42,749 bases of DNA from Rhizobium sp. (GTDB taxonomy: Bacteria > Pseudomonadota > Gammaproteobacteria > Burkholderiales > Thiobacillaceae): positions 1-42,749 of the forward strand of contig JAIBEL010000035.1 of the NCBI GenBank assembly GCA_019459285.1. The letters run 5' to 3'. Below the pieces are notes generated by a model, which saw nothing but the letters and a program-made list of their open reading frames with translations, searched no databases and was not told the DNA's origin. Every line of letters begins with the position of its first letter. The first letter of the stretch is position 1. This document shows, piece after piece, positions 32,338 to 42,436 of the stretch. The translations under genes and the position numbers were made by a program.

Positions 32338-34334
32338 TGCGCGTGGACATGCAGACGCTCTATCTCGTCGTGCCGCTGGCCCCGCTGTTCGGTGCGATCG
32401 TCGCCGGCCTGTTCGGCAGGCTGGTCGGCCGCACCGGCGCCCATGTGGTCACCATAGCCGGCGTGGCGGTGTCGTTCGTCGCCTCGGTGCTGGTGTTCCA
32501 GGACGTGCTCGCCGGCCATACTTTCAACGGCACCGTCTACACCTGGATGACACTGGGCGACCTGCGCTTCGAGGTCGGCTTCCTGGTCGATGCGCTGACG
32601 GCGATGATGATGTTGGTCGTCACCTTTGTCTCGCTGATGGTGCACGTCTACACCATCGGCTACATGCACGACGATCCGGGCTACCAGCGCTTCTTCAGCT
32701 ACATCTCGCTGTTCACCTTCTCGATGCTGATGCTGGTGATGAGCAACAACTTCCTGCAACTGTTCTTCGGCTGGGAAGCCGTCGGCCTGGTGTCGTACCT
32801 GCTGATCGGCTTCTGGTACACCAAGGAAACGGCCATCTACGCCAACCTCAAGGCATTCCTGGTCAACCGGGTGGGCGATTTCGGCTTCATCCTCGGCATC
32901 GGTCTGGTGCTGGCGCATTTTGGTTCGCTCGACTACGCCACGGTGTTCTCCAAGGCGCCGTCGCTTGCCCGCGAAACGATCACGCTGTGGCCGGACTCCC
33001 CATGGATGTTGATGACGGTCATTGGCATCCTTCTGTTCATCGGCGCGATGGGCAAGTCGGCGCAATTCCCGCTACACGTCTGGCTGCCCGACTCGATGGA
33101 GGGCCCGACGCCGATTTCCGCGCTGATCCACGCGGCGACGATGGTCACCGCCGGCATCTTCATGGTCGCGCGCATGTCGCCACTGTACGAGCTATCGGAC
33201 ACGGCGCTCAGCTTCATCATGGTGATCGGCGCGATCACTGCCTTGTTCATGGGCTTCCTCGGCATGGTGCAGAATGACATCAAGCGCGTGGTGGCATATT
33301 CGACCCTGTCGCAGCTCGGCTACATGACGGTCGCGCTGGGCGCGTCGGCCTATTCGGTCGCGGTGTTTCATCTGATGACGCATGCCTTCTTCAAGGCCCT
33401 GCTGTTCCTGGCCGCCGGGTCGGTGATCATCGCCATGCACCATAATCAGGATATCCGCTACATGGGCGGCCTGAAGAAATACATGCCGATCACCTGGGTC
33501 ACGTCGCTGATCGGCTCACTGGCGCTGATCGGCACGCCTTTCCTGTCGGGCTTCTATTCCAAGGAAAGCATCATCGAGGCGGCCAAGATGTCGCATCTGC
33601 CAGGTGCCGGCTTCGCTTATTTCGCCGTGCTGGCGGGCGTGTTCGTCACCGCTTTCTATTCCTTCCGCATGTATTTCCTGGTGTTCCACGGCAAGGAGCG
33701 TTTCCATCAGGGACATGGGCATGGCAACGAGCCCGACACCCATCATGGACACGACGGCCCGCCGCACGAAACGCCATGGGTCGTCACCGGCCCTCTTCTT
33801 GCGCTGGCGCTGCCCTCGCTGGCAATCGGCTACATGACCATCGAACCGATGCTGTTCGGCGACTTTTTCGGCAGCGCGATCTACGTTGCAGACCGCCATC
33901 CGGTGATGCACGAGCTGAATCAGGAATTCCACGGCGCCATGGAAATGGGGCTGCATGCATTGGCGACGCTGCCGTTCTGGCTGGCCGTGGCAGGCGTCGG
34001 CCTGTCGGCGTTCTTCTACCTCAAGCGCCCGGACATCCCGGCGGCCATCGCGCAGCGCTTCAGCTTCCTGCACCGGATGCTGCTCAACAAATACTGGTTC
34101 GACGAACTCTACAGCTGGGTGTTCGCCAAAGGCGCCCGTGCGCTCGGTGGCAGCCTGTGGCAGCGGGGCGACCAGAACGTGATCGACGGCTTTTTCGTCA
34201 ACGGATCGGCGCACCTGGTCGAACGCTTCTCGCGTCTGGTCAAGGCCTTCCAGTCGGGCTACATCTACCATTACGCCTTTGCCATGCTGATCGGGGTATT
34301 TGCCCTGGTGACCTGGTTCGCGCGCTTGAACTGA
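32337..34334 (+). CDS. nuoL: NADH-quinone oxidoreductase subunit L
   Basis: NuoL is the distal antiporter-like proton pump with the long lateral helix. The 665-residue protein contains LFFGWEAVGLVSYLLIGFWY with the key Glu, GAMGKSAQFPLHVWLPDSMEGPTPISALIHAATMV with Lys and His, and SFFKALLFLAAGSVI-type segments (residues about 340-365). Between two helices near residues 455-480 is a His-rich loop (HQGHGHG, THHGHDGPPHE). ATG 32337 is in the nuoK stop; ATG 32349 is an alternative that fits the family equally well. Confidence 0.96.
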   Translation: MRVDMQTLYLVVPLAPLFGAIVAGLFGRLVGRTGAHVVTIAGVAVSFVASVLVFQDVLAGHTFNGTVYTWMTLGDLRFEVGFLVDALTAMMMLVVTFVSLMVHVYTIGYMHDDPGYQRFFSYISLFTFSMLMLVMSNNFLQLFFGWEAVGLVSYLLIGFWYTKETAIYANLKAFLVNRVGDFGFILGIGLVLAHFGSLDYATVFSKAPSLARETITLWPDSPWMLMTVIGILLFIGAMGKSAQFPLHVWLPDSMEGPTPISALIHAATMVTAGIFMVARMSPLYELSDTALSFIMVIGAITALFMGFLGMVQNDIKRVVAYSTLSQLGYMTVALGASAYSVAVFHLMTHAFFKALLFLAAGSVIIAMHHNQDIRYMGGLKKYMPITWVTSLIGSLALIGTPFLSGFYSKESIIEAAKMSHLPGAGFAYFAVLAGVFVTAFYSFRMYFLVFHGKERFHQGHGHGNEPDTHHGHDGPPHETPWVVTGPLLALALPSLAIGYMTIEPMLFGDFFGSAIYVADRHPVMHELNQEFHGAMEMGLHALATLPFWLAVAGVGLSAFFYLKRPDIPAAIAQRFSFLHRMLLNKYWFDELYSWVFAKGARALGGSLWQRGDQNVIDGFFVNGSAHLVERFSRLVKAFQSGYIYHYAFAMLIGVFALVTWFARLN

Positions 34335-34337
34335 CCC

Positions 34338-35819
34338 ATGCTGAACAACCTCCTTTCTCTCGTCATCTGGGTCCCGATTCTGGCCGGGGTGATCGTGCTT
34401 GCCACCGGTTCCGACCGCAACGCCGCGCTCGCCCGCTGGGTCGCGCTGGCCGGGGCGTTGCTGGGACTCATCGTCGCGCTTCCGCTGGTTACCGGCTTCG
34501 ATACCACCACCTCGGCGATGCAGTTCGTCGAGAAATCCGCATGGATCCCGGCGTTCAACATCCATTACCACCTGGGTGTTGACGGCATCTCGATGCCGCT
34601 GATCCTGCTGAACAGTTTCGTCACCGTGTTGGTGGTGATCGCCGGCTGGCAGGTGATCCAGGACAAGGTCGCGCAGTACATGGCGGCCTTCCTCATCATG
34701 TCGGGCCTCATCAACGGCGTGTTCGCCGCGCTCGACGGCATCCTGTTCTACGTCTTTTTCGAAGGCATGCTGATTCCGCTGTACCTGATCGTTGGCGTGT
34801 GGGGCGGACCGAACCGCGTCTATGCCGCATTCAAGTTCTTCCTCTACACCTTGCTCGGTTCGCTGCTGATGCTGGTGTCGATGATCTATCTTTACTTCCA
34901 GTCCGGCGGCAGCTTCGACATCCAGACCTGGCACACCACGGCGCTCGGCATGACCGCGCAGACGCTGATGTTCTTCGCCTTCCTGCTCGCCTTCGGGGTC
35001 AAGGTGCCGATGTGGCCGGTGCACACCTGGTTGCCCGATGCTCACGTCGAAGCGCCGACCGGCGGCTCGGTCGTACTGGCGGCGATTACGCTTAAAGTCG
35101 GCGCCTACGGCTTCCTGCGCTTCATCCTGCCGATCCTGCCGGATGCCAGCCACGAATTCGCCTGGTTCGTCATCATGCTGTCGCTGATCGCCGTCGCCTA
35201 CATCGGCCTCGTCGCACTGGTGCAGGCCGACATGAAAAAGCTCATTGCCTATTCCTCGATCGCGCACATGGGCTTCGTCACCCTCGGCTTCTTCATGTTC
35301 AATCCGCTCGGCCTGGAGGGCGGCCTGGTGCAGATGATCTCGCACGGCTTCGTCTCCGCCGCGCTGTTCCTCTGCATCGGCGTCATGTACGATCGGCTGC
35401 ATTCGCGCCAGATCAAGGACTACGGTGGCCTGGTGAACAAGATGCCGGTGTTCGCCGCTTTTTTCATGCTGTTCGCCATGGCCAACGCGGGCCTGCCTGC
35501 CACCAGTGGCTTCGTCGGCGAATTCATGGTCATCATGGCCTCAACCCAGGTCAATTTCTGGTTTGCCTTCGTCGCGGCCACCACGCTGATCTTCGGTGCC
35601 GCCTATACGCTGTGGATGTACAAACGGGTGGTATTCGGATCCGTCACCAATCCGCATGTCGAGGAGATGGCCGACGTCAAAGCGCGTGAGATCCTGCTGC
35701 TCGGCGTGCTCGCCATCCTTGTGCTGGCCATGGGACTCTATCCAAAGCCGTTCACCGATGTCATGCATGTGTCGGTGGTCGACCTGTTGTCGCATGTCGC
35801 CCGAAGCAAACTGCCTTAA
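34338..35819 (+). CDS. nuoM: NADH-quinone oxidoreductase subunit M
   Basis: NuoM is the second antiporter-like proton pump. The 493-residue protein has the signatures DGISMPLILLNSFVTVL, LFYVFFEGMLIPLYLIVGVWGG (Glu), FLLAFGVKVPMWPVHTWLPDAHVEAPTGGSV (Lys and His), and KKLIAYSSIAHMGFVTLG. The ATG at 34338 lies three bases after nuoL, and nuoN begins 9 bases after its stop. Confidence 0.96.
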   Translation: MLNNLLSLVIWVPILAGVIVLATGSDRNAALARWVALAGALLGLIVALPLVTGFDTTTSAMQFVEKSAWIPAFNIHYHLGVDGISMPLILLNSFVTVLVVIAGWQVIQDKVAQYMAAFLIMSGLINGVFAALDGILFYVFFEGMLIPLYLIVGVWGGPNRVYAAFKFFLYTLLGSLLMLVSMIYLYFQSGGSFDIQTWHTTALGMTAQTLMFFAFLLAFGVKVPMWPVHTWLPDAHVEAPTGGSVVLAAITLKVGAYGFLRFILPILPDASHEFAWFVIMLSLIAVAYIGLVALVQADMKKLIAYSSIAHMGFVTLGFFMFNPLGLEGGLVQMISHGFVSAALFLCIGVMYDRLHSRQIKDYGGLVNKMPVFAAFFMLFAMANAGLPATSGFVGEFMVIMASTQVNFWFAFVAATTLIFGAAYTLWMYKRVVFGSVTNPHVEEMADVKAREILLLGVLAILVLAMGLYPKPFTDVMHVSVVDLLSHVARSKLP

Positions 35820-35828
35820 GGTTCAAAA

Positions 35829-37274
35829 ATGCGCCACGCCCTCATGCAATTCGCGCCTGTTTTTCCTGAGATGTTCGTGTTGGCCATGGTCTCGCTGATC
35901 CTGGTGGTCGACGCCGCAGCCAACGGCGGCAAACGCTATCTGGCCTATCTGCTTTCACTTGTCACGCTGGCCGGTGCGGCCTTCCTTACCTTGCGTGATT
36001 TTTCCACCCTGCCGGTGCTGACGCTGGGCGGATTGTTCATCGACGACCCGCTGTCCGACGTACTGAAACTGTTTCTCTATCTGACAGTTGCCGTCGTGCT
36101 GGTGTATTCGCGCGATTACCTGCGCCAGCGCGGGCTCTACAAGGGCGAATTCTTCGTGCTGGCGTTGTTTGCGCTGCTGGGCATGATGGTGATGGTGTCG
36201 GCCAGCCATTTCCTGACGCTGTACCTCGGTCTCGAACTGCTGTCGCTGTCGTTGTATGCCATGGTTGCGTTGCAGCGCGATTCCAGCGTGGCAACCGAGG
36301 CGGCGATGAAATATTTTGTGCTGGGTGCGCTGGCGTCGGGCATGCTGCTCTATGGCATGTCGATGGTCTATGGCGTCACCGGTTCGCTGGGTCTGGGCGA
36401 CATCGCCATCGCCCTGCAGGATGGGACTGATCTGCACATCCCGTTGGTGTTCGGCATCGTCTTCATCGTGGCAGGCCTGGCGTTCAAGCTTGGCGCGGTG
36501 CCGTTCCACATGTGGATACCCGACGTCTACCACGGCGCGCCGACCGCGATGACGTTGTTCATCGGTTCCGCGCCCAAGATCGCCGCATTTGCCTTCGTGA
36601 TCCGCATTCTGGGACAGGGGCTCGAATCGCAGGTGAGCGATTGGCGCGGCATGCTGGTGATCCTGGCGGTACTGTCGATGGCGCTTGGCAACATTGCGGC
36701 CATTGCGCAAAGCAACCTGAAGCGGATGTTTGCCTATTCGACCATTTCGCATATGGGCTTCATGCTGCTGGGCATCCTCGCCGGCTCGCAGAACGGCTAT
36801 GGCGGCGCGATGTTCTATGTGCTGGCGTACGCGCTGATGAGTCTGGGCGGTTTCGGCATGATCCTGCTCCTGTCGCGTGCCGGTTTCGAGGCTGATCGGC
36901 TGGAGGACTTCAAGGGCCTGAACCGCCGCAGCCCGTGGCTGGCGTTCATGATGCTGCTGCTGATGTTCTCGATGGCCGGCGTGCCGCCCACCGTGGGTTT
37001 CTATGCCAAGCTGTCGGTGCTGCAGGCCGTGGTCGAGATCGGCTATGTGTGGCTGGCGGTGGCGGCAGTGCTGTTTTCGCTGATCGGCGCGTTCTACTAT
37101 CTGCGCATCGTCAAGCTGATGTACTTCGACGCGCCGCACGATACGGCCCCGATTGCGGCGAGCCCCGATGCTCGGGTCGTCATGTCGGTCAACGGACTGG
37201 CCATTCTGGCGCTGGGGATCATGCCGCAACCGTTGATGGCGGTATGCATCCACGCCATCCGTGCGTCTTTCTGA
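35829..37274 (+). CDS. nuoN: NADH-quinone oxidoreductase subunit N
   Basis: NuoN is the proximal antiporter-like proton pump and completes the 14-subunit enzyme. The 481-residue protein has [18 protein letters not shown] (Glu), [28 protein letters not shown] (Lys and His), [19 protein letters not shown] and [22 protein letters not shown] precedes the ATG. The operon may extend further to the DUF2818 gene 70 bases later, since I see no terminator in the gap. Confidence 0.96.
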   Translation: MRHALMQFAPVFPEMFVLAMVSLILVVDAAANGGKRYLAYLLSLVTLAGAAFLTLRDFSTLPVLTLGGLFIDDPLSDVLKLFLYLTVAVVLVYSRDYLRQRGLYKGEFFVLALFALLGMMVMVSASHFLTLYLGLELLSLSLYAMVALQRDSSVATEAAMKYFVLGALASGMLLYGMSMVYGVTGSLGLGDIAIALQDGTDLHIPLVFGIVFIVAGLAFKLGAVPFHMWIPDVYHGAPTAMTLFIGSAPKIAAFAFVIRILGQGLESQVSDWRGMLVILAVLSMALGNIAAIAQSNLKRMFAYSTISHMGFMLLGILAGSQNGYGGAMFYVLAYALMSLGGFGMILLLSRAGFEADRLEDFKGLNRRSPWLAFMMLLLMFSMAGVPPTVGFYAKLSVLQAVVEIGYVWLAVAAVLFSLIGAFYYLRIVKLMYFDAPHDTAPIAASPDARVVMSVNGLAILALGIMPQPLMAVCIHAIRASF

Positions 37275-37344
37275 ACCGGGATATTTGAACCAAATCGTGT
37301 CGGGGCAGGTCTGCTCCGGCGTTATCTAGCTTTTCGGATCCACC

Positions 37345-37647
37345 GTGAATTTCTCCACTACCCTGCTGCTGACCCTGGCATTCATCGCCGCCAACCTGCC
37401 TTTCCTCGTCGAGCGGATCTTCTTCGTCATACGGCCCAGAACCGGTCCCAAGAATTTCGCCTGGCGGCTGCTGGAACTGGTGGTGCTGTTTTTCGTGGTG
37501 GGCGGCATCGCGCGGCTACTGGAAGGCAAACTCGGCGACATTCAGCATCAGGACTGGGAATTCTATGCGGTCAACGCCTCGCTGTTCGTGGTGTTCGCTT
37601 ATCCCGGCTTCGTCTACCGTTATCTGTGGCGGCGGCGCGGCGCATAG
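37345..37647 (+). CDS. DUF2818 family small membrane protein
   Basis: The 100-residue protein has three hydrophobic helices: LLLTLAFIAANLPFLVERIFFV, LLELVVLFFVVGGIARLLEG, and AVNASLFVVFAYPGFVYRYLW, with a basic C terminus. The pattern NLPFLVERIFFVI, then PKNFAWRLLELVVL and HQDWEFYAVN, matches DUF2818, which in betaproteobacteria recurrently follows nuoN. A role in complex I assembly is an inference from that position only. It starts with GTG at 37345; the S4 gene starts two bases after its stop. Confidence 0.82.
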   Translation: MNFSTTLLLTLAFIAANLPFLVERIFFVIRPRTGPKNFAWRLLELVVLFFVVGGIARLLEGKLGDIQHQDWEFYAVNASLFVVFAYPGFVYRYLWRRRGA

Positions 37648-37649
37648 GT

Positions 37650-37874
37650 ATGGACGCCCTGGAATTCAGGTTGCGTGACGAACACGTCGCGCTTTGCGAT
37701 CTGCTCAAACTCAGCGGTATCGCCGACAGCAGCGGGCAGGGCAAGCACCTGATCGCCGCAGGAGAAGTCACCGTCGACGGCCAGCCCGAAAGCCGCAAGA
37801 CGGCGAAAATACGAGCGAACCAGACGGTGCAGTGTCTGGGCCAGACCGTGCGGGTTGTGGTCGATCAGGCATAG
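37650..37874 (+). CDS. S4-domain RNA-binding protein, YbcJ-like
   Basis: The 74-residue protein is a lone S4 domain: FRLRDEHVALCDLLKLSGIADSSGQGKHLIAAGEVTVDGQPESRKTAKIRANQTV shows, in pieces, the alpha-L helix-turn and the GxVxVNG-like strand (GEVTVDGQ) used to contact RNA. YbcJ-type proteins are of uncertain function. The ATG at 37650 follows the DUF2818 stop by two bases, so the pair is one transcript. A hairpin terminator follows. Confidence 0.85.
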   Translation: MDALEFRLRDEHVALCDLLKLSGIADSSGQGKHLIAAGEVTVDGQPESRKTAKIRANQTVQCLGQTVRVVVDQA

Positions 37875-37892
37875 TCAGAAGGGAGAGCCCAA

Positions 37893-37920
37893 GGTCCGAT
37901 CCGCTACGGACCGTCTTTTC
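37893..37920 (+). terminator. Terminator after the S4 gene, reading into the convergent methyltransferase
   Basis: GGTCCG (37893-37898), 8-base loop, CGGACC (37907-37912), then GTCTTTTC. The stem is short but GC-rich and precedes a T tract on the plus strand. The stop codon of the convergent methyltransferase (TAG on the minus strand, 37906-37904) falls inside the loop. Confidence 0.55.
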
Positions 37921-38626
37921 TGAAAAGATCGACCCGGATGGGCATATGGAACGTTGCTCCGTTTGGCGACATGTGGCGATTGAATTCCGAGCGCACGGCC
38001 TCGTGAAGCGCGGGGGATAAACGATGCTCTGTGTGGGTCACCTTGAGTATTCGATTCTCGAACTGGCTGAAATCGTCGAAGTGCATCGGTTGCAGAAAGA
38101 AAGTCTGCGATACGAGCGACAGCCGCTGCGTTAAAACGGCTCTGACTTCCGCTGCAAAGGCCGCCTCCCTGACCGCCTTCTCGTCGTGGAACAGCCGCAG
38201 GATCTCGTTGAAGTCGCCGGCATAGACGGGTTCCGAGATGTATGCCAGGCCACCCGGTTTCAGTACTCTCCGGATCTCGGAGAAAGTGTCGTCCATCCGT
38301 TCGATCGGGACGTGGTGCAGGGATTTGAACATCAGGACGATGTCAACGTTCGAATCGTCAGTCGGGATGTTTTCTGCGCCGCCAAACGCGAATTGGACGT
38401 TGCCCGGTTTTTCCGCCGCCTGATTTTCGGCGAGTTGCGTGGCATCCACTTCCAGGGCAAGCACCGAGGCAGCCGTTTGGGCGACCAGCCGGGTCTTCTC
38501 CGCCTTGCCGCAACCGAGTTCAAGCACTTTCGCGCCAGACAGCGGCAGGCGCTCCTTGAGGATGTCGCCTTCATCGGCAACGCGAAGGGCGCTCGGGTCT
38601 GCAATACGCATTTCGCTGGCTTTCAT
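37904..38626 (-). CDS. Class I SAM-dependent methyltransferase
   Basis: The 240-residue protein shows SAM motif I KVLELGCGKAEKTRLVA, an acidic end of strand 2 (LALEVDATQLAENQ), motif IV VDIVLMFKSLHHVPIERM, and RRVLKPGGLAYISEPVY, a Methyltransf_11-type small-molecule pattern. Substrate is unknown. The ATG at 38626 is chosen; a TTG at 38647 adds seven residues and an ATG at 38611 removes five, and none has a good ribosome-binding site. The gene is noticeably richer in A and T than its neighbours and sits against the end of the nuo region on the opposite strand, so acquisition is possible. It is 122 bases downstream of the mutS-coupled gene and may have its own promoter. Confidence 0.8.
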   Translation of the reverse strand: MKASEMRIADPSALRVADEGDILKERLPLSGAKVLELGCGKAEKTRLVAQTAASVLALEVDATQLAENQAAEKPGNVQFAFGGAENIPTDDSNVDIVLMFKSLHHVPIERMDDTFSEIRRVLKPGGLAYISEPVYAGDFNEILRLFHDEKAVREAAFAAEVRAVLTQRLSLVSQTFFLQPMHFDDFSQFENRILKVTHTEHRLSPALHEAVRSEFNRHMSPNGATFHMPIRVDLFRKDGP

Positions 38627-38748
38627 GTCGTGGTTTTGGTTGTGCAATCCGGTGCCGATCGTGCAGGGTCCAAGGTCGATGGCCGGTCAGGGTGTGATGG
38701 CTCCGTCATGGCATGCCAAACCGGGCGGGTTGGGGCCCCTGGTGAGGC

Positions 38749-39018
38749 TTACAGGAAGCAAAAAGTATAACGCCCGGAATCGAAATCAACCGCCAGCCGT
38801 GCCCCGCGGTTGAGCGCATAGTCCCAGGATCCTTTGGTGGCGCAGCCTTCGTGGCATTCGCTCACTCCGGCCGGCGATTCGAGATCGCGCTCGCGATCGT
38901 ACCAGCTCAACAGCATGGTGTCGTCGCCCATCTGATGGTAGGCGATGGCCATCGCCAATTTGAGCGCGGCATTGAAGTCGAGATCGAGCTCAGTGGTGTC
39001 GAGACGAAGTGTGTTCAC
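38749..39018 (-). CDS. Small uncharacterised protein coupled to mutS (AF1514/DUF5619-like?)
   Basis: The 89-residue protein starts [19 protein letters not shown] and contains [20 protein letters not shown], a [14 protein letters not shown] segment with two cysteines, and a final strand [17 protein letters not shown]. There is no signal peptide or membrane helix. It resembles small AF1514-family (DUF5619) proteins that I recall from sulfur-oxidising bacteria, but that is memory and not a search. Its GTG start (39018-39016) overlaps the mutS stop by four bases (GTGA), so it is translated after MutS from the same message. Function unknown. Confidence 0.75.
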   Translation of the reverse strand: MNTLRLDTTELDLDFNAALKLAMAIAYHQMGDDTMLLSWYDRERDLESPAGVSECHEGCATKGSWDYALNRGARLAVDFDSGRYTFCFL

Positions 39019-41576
39019 GGCGAGGTATCCGTCAGCGCCTTCAGCGCATAGAGCATGTCGAGCGCCGCTTTCGGCGTGAGCGTGTCGGGGTCGAGTTCGC
39101 GCAGCTGGTCGAGCGCAGGATGCGGCGGCGGGGCGTCGTTGGGAAGATGGGCGGCGAACAGGTCACCCTGCGGACCGGGCTGCAGTTGCGCATCCTCGAG
39201 TTCGCGCAGATGGCGGCGCGCCGCATGGATCACCGGGCTCGGTACGCCGGCCAGACGCGCGACCTGGATGCCGTAGCTTTGCGAGGCCGGTCCGTCTTCC
39301 ACCGCGTGCAGGAACACCAGGTCGGCACCGTGCTCCTTGGCGTCGAGATGCACGTTGGCGAGCTGGCGGAATTCCTGCGCCAGTTGGGTCAATTCGAAAT
39401 AGTGGGTGGCGAACAGGGTGAACGCGCGGGTAGCGGCGACGAGATGCCGCGCCACCGCCCACGCCAGTGCCAGGCCGTCGAAGGTAGAGGTGCCGCGGCC
39501 GATTTCGTCGAGCAGCACCAGACTGTTGGCGCTGGCGTTGTGCAGGATGTGCGCAGTCTCGGTCATCTCGACCATGAAGGTCGAGCGCCCGCCGGCCAGG
39601 TCGTCGGAGGCCCCAATGCGGGTAAAGATCTGGTCGATGTCGCCGATCTTTGCTGAATTGGCGGGCACCCACAGGCCGCAGCAGGCCAGCAGCGCAGTCA
39701 GCGCCACCTGTCGCATGTAGGTCGATTTGCCGCCCATGTTGGGACCGGTGATCAGCAGCATCTGTCGGCTGCGGGTCAAAAGCACGTCGTTTGGAATGAA
39801 GTGCGCCACCTGAGCCTCGACCACTGGATGGCGGCTGCCGCGGATGACGATGCCGGGTTCCTCGCTGTAGTCGGGCGCACACAGTTTCAGCGTGCCCACC
39901 CGCTCGGCCTGGCTCGCTAGCACGTCGATCTCGGCCAGCGCGGCGGCAATCGACAACAGGTCGGGCACGTGCGGCGTCAGCGTCTCCAGCAGGGCCTCGA
40001 ACAGCGCCTTCTCGCGCGCGAGCGCGCGGTCCTGCGCCGACAGCGCCTTGTCTTCGAAGGCCTTGAGTTCCGGCGTGATGTAGCGTTCGGCGTTTTTCAG
40101 CGTCTGGCGGCGGCGGTAATCGTCCGGGACGTTTTCCGACTGTGCCCGGCTGACCTCGATGTAGAAGCCGTGCACCTTGTTGTATTCGACCTTGAGATTG
40201 CCGATGCCCGAGCGCACGCGCTCGCGGGTTTCCAATTCCAGCAGGAAGGCCCCGGCGTCGCGTGTCAGTGCGCGCAACTCGTCGAGTTCGGCGTCGTAAC
40301 CGTCGGCGATGACGCCGCCTTCGCGCAGTACGCTGGCAGGCTCGGGCTGGATGGCTTGGGTGAGCAGGGCATGCAGATCGGGGCGGGCGGCGAGTTGGGT
40401 TTGCAGTGCCGACAGGTGCGCGCGGTCGTCGGGCAGCGCGCCGGCGAGCTCGGGCAGCAGCGCCAGCGTGTCGCGCAGACCGGACAGATCGCGGGGGCGC
40501 GCATTCTTCAATGCGATGCGGCCGCTGATGCGCTCGACGTCGGCGCAGCTTTTCAGCAGGCGGGTAAGGGTGGCGGCGGTGTCGGGCAGTTCGGCGAGCA
40601 CGCCGATGGCATCGCGCCGCTGGATCAGGATTCCGCGGTCGCGCAGCGGGTGGTGCAGCCAGTGCCTGAGCAGGCGTGTTCCCATGCCGGTGGCAGTGGT
40701 GTCGAGCACCGACAGCAGTGTCGGCGCCGCTTCGCCACGCAGGGTTTCGGTGAGTTCCAGATTGCGCCGGGTGGCGGCATCGAGCTGCACGAAGTCGCTG
40801 TCGCGCTCCGCACGAATCGACTGGATATGTGGCAATGCAGTGCGCTGGGTGGACTGGATGTAGTCGAGCAGGGCGCCTGCTGCTGCAATCGCCAGAGACA
40901 GATCGGCCACACCGAAGCCCGCGAGGTCGCGGCTACCGAATTGCTGCGCCAGCCGGGTCTGCGCGCCGTCCGAATCGAACTGCCAAGGAGCCAGTCGGCG
41001 CACTGCACACGTCATATTCTCAAGTGCGAAATTGTCCGGTGCCAGAATTTCCGCTGGCCGCACCCGCGCCAGGAGGGCAGGGAGGACGGTGGCGTTGATT
41101 TCGGTAACCTGAAAACGCCCCGCGGCAAGATTGAGCCAGGCGATGCCGAACCTGTCCGGGCCAGGCGCGACCGCCAGGATCAGGGTGTCGCGCGTCTCGT
41201 CCAGCAGGCCTGAATCGGTCAGCGTGCCTGGTGTCACGATGCGCGTTACCTGACGTTCGACCGGGCCTTTTGACGTTGCAGGATCGCCCACCTGTTCGGC
41301 AATCACCACCGATTCGCCCAGTTTCAGCAACCGCGCCAAATATTGCTCGACGCTGTGGTAAGGCACGCCGGCCATCTTGATCGGCGCGCCTGCCGAGGCG
41401 CCGCGCGTCGTGAGCGTGATGTTGAGAAGCCGTGCCGCCTTTTCGGCATCCTCGAAGAACAGCTCGTAGAAGTCGCCCATGCGGTAGAACAACAGCATGT
41501 CGGGATGCTGTGCCTTGATGCCGAGGTACTGCTGCATCATCGGCGTGTGGGCAGTGGGCTCCTTGGCGATGGACAT
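39015..41576 (-). CDS. mutS: DNA mismatch repair protein MutS
   Basis: MutS recognises mismatches and small loops and starts repair with MutL. The 853-residue protein matches E. coli length. Visible parts: the mismatch-reading [12 protein letters not shown] with the Phe-X-Glu wedge (near residue 35), connector and lever domains, [20 protein letters not shown] (clamp), Walker [10 protein letters not shown] (611-619), [20 protein letters not shown] (Walker B and signature), and [12 protein letters not shown]. The C-terminal tail has the short [40 protein letters not shown] oligomerisation segment. It begins 18 bases after suhB and ends overlapping the small gene. Confidence 0.97.
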   Translation of the reverse strand: MSIAKEPTAHTPMMQQYLGIKAQHPDMLLFYRMGDFYELFFEDAEKAARLLNITLTTRGASAGAPIKMAGVPYHSVEQYLARLLKLGESVVIAEQVGDPATSKGPVERQVTRIVTPGTLTDSGLLDETRDTLILAVAPGPDRFGIAWLNLAAGRFQVTEINATVLPALLARVRPAEILAPDNFALENMTCAVRRLAPWQFDSDGAQTRLAQQFGSRDLAGFGVADLSLAIAAAGALLDYIQSTQRTALPHIQSIRAERDSDFVQLDAATRRNLELTETLRGEAAPTLLSVLDTTATGMGTRLLRHWLHHPLRDRGILIQRRDAIGVLAELPDTAATLTRLLKSCADVERISGRIALKNARPRDLSGLRDTLALLPELAGALPDDRAHLSALQTQLAARPDLHALLTQAIQPEPASVLREGGVIADGYDAELDELRALTRDAGAFLLELETRERVRSGIGNLKVEYNKVHGFYIEVSRAQSENVPDDYRRRQTLKNAERYITPELKAFEDKALSAQDRALAREKALFEALLETLTPHVPDLLSIAAALAEIDVLASQAERVGTLKLCAPDYSEEPGIVIRGSRHPVVEAQVAHFIPNDVLLTRSRQMLLITGPNMGGKSTYMRQVALTALLACCGLWVPANSAKIGDIDQIFTRIGASDDLAGGRSTFMVEMTETAHILHNASANSLVLLDEIGRGTSTFDGLALAWAVARHLVAATRAFTLFATHYFELTQLAQEFRQLANVHLDAKEHGADLVFLHAVEDGPASQSYGIQVARLAGVPSPVIHAARRHLRELEDAQLQPGPQGDLFAAHLPNDAPPPHPALDQLRELDPDTLTPKAALDMLYALKALTDTSP

Positions 41577-41594
41577 GTGTGACTGTTGTTCGGA

Positions 41595-42401
41595 TCAGAC
41601 CTTCAGTTCGGGCGGCAGGTGCGGCGCGATGACCTGCAGCATCTGCCCGAAGATTTTCGGGGTGGCGGCGACGATGTTGCCGGATTCGAGAAAGCCTTCG
41701 TCGCCCATGAAATTTCCGACCAGGGCGCCGGATTCCTGCGCAATCAGGCTGCCGGCGGCGAGATCCCAGGGCTGCAGATGCATTTCCCAGAAGCCGTCGT
41801 AGCGGCCGCAGGCCACGTAGCACAGGTCGAGCGCGGCCGAGCCGGGGCGGCGCAGGCCCGAGGTCGCCTTCATCATGTCGCGGAACATGTTGAGGTAGGC
41901 CTCGGAGAAACTGAAGTCGCGGAAGGGGAAGCCGGTACCGATCAGGCATTCGGAGAGTTTGCTGCGCTTGCTGGCACGGATGCGGCGGTCGTTGAGCATG
42001 GCGCCGCGGCCGCGGGTGGCGGTGAAGAGTTCGTTGCGTGCGGGATCGTAGACCACGGCCTGGGTGATCTGGCCTTTGTGCCTGAGGGCAATCGAGACGG
42101 AATATTGCTGCAAGCCATGCAGGAAGTTGGTGGTGCCGTCCAGCGGATCGATGATCCACTCGTAGTCCTCGCCATTCTTGGCTGCGGCGGTGCCGGACTC
42201 CTCTGCTAAAATCCCATGATTTGGGTAGGCGTCGAGCAGGGTTTCGATGATGGCGCGCTCGGCCATCTGGTCGACCTCGCTGACGTAATCGCGGTCCTGT
42301 TTGCTCCGAACGGTGAGTTGGTCGAGGTCGAGCGAGGCGCGATTGATGATCGCCCCGGCTTTGCGAGCGGCTTTCACCGCCGTATTGAGCATGGGATGCA
42401 T
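41595..42401 (-). CDS. suhB: Inositol-1-monophosphatase SuhB
   Basis: The 268-residue protein begins [19 protein letters not shown], nearly as in E. coli SuhB, and carries the metal motifs [32 protein letters not shown] and GYWE-like [15 protein letters not shown]. SuhB hydrolyses inositol phosphates in vitro but in E. coli is chiefly a partner of the rRNA antitermination (Nus) complex. It is the first gene of the suhB-mutS block and is divergent from trmJ, a common arrangement. The first of two nearby ATG codons (42401) fits the family. Confidence 0.95.
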   Translation of the reverse strand: MHPMLNTAVKAARKAGAIINRASLDLDQLTVRSKQDRDYVSEVDQMAERAIIETLLDAYPNHGILAEESGTAAAKNGEDYEWIIDPLDGTTNFLHGLQQYSVSIALRHKGQITQAVVYDPARNELFTATRGRGAMLNDRRIRASKRSKLSECLIGTGFPFRDFSFSEAYLNMFRDMMKATSGLRRPGSAALDLCYVACGRYDGFWEMHLQPWDLAAGSLIAQESGALVGNFMGDEGFLESGNIVAATPKIFGQMLQVIAPHLPPELKV

Positions 42402-42436
42402 GATGTCTGGCTATGGATTCAAAGAACGAGCCGCAT

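Noticed and set aside
33516..35402. A 628-codon open frame on the minus strand opposite nuoL and nuoM
   Set aside because: It is antisense to two well-recognised membrane subunits, its product is Gln/His/Asp-rich without any family motif, and such open antisense frames are expected in GC-rich genes.
35955..37253. A 432-codon minus-strand open frame opposite nuoN
   Set aside because: Same reason: mirror of a hydrophobic gene giving a His/Gln/Arg-rich product, with no ribosome-binding site or family pattern.
39969..41213. A 414-codon plus-strand open frame opposite mutS
   Set aside because: It lies fully inside mutS, lacks recognisable motifs, and its composition reflects the mutS codon pattern read backward.
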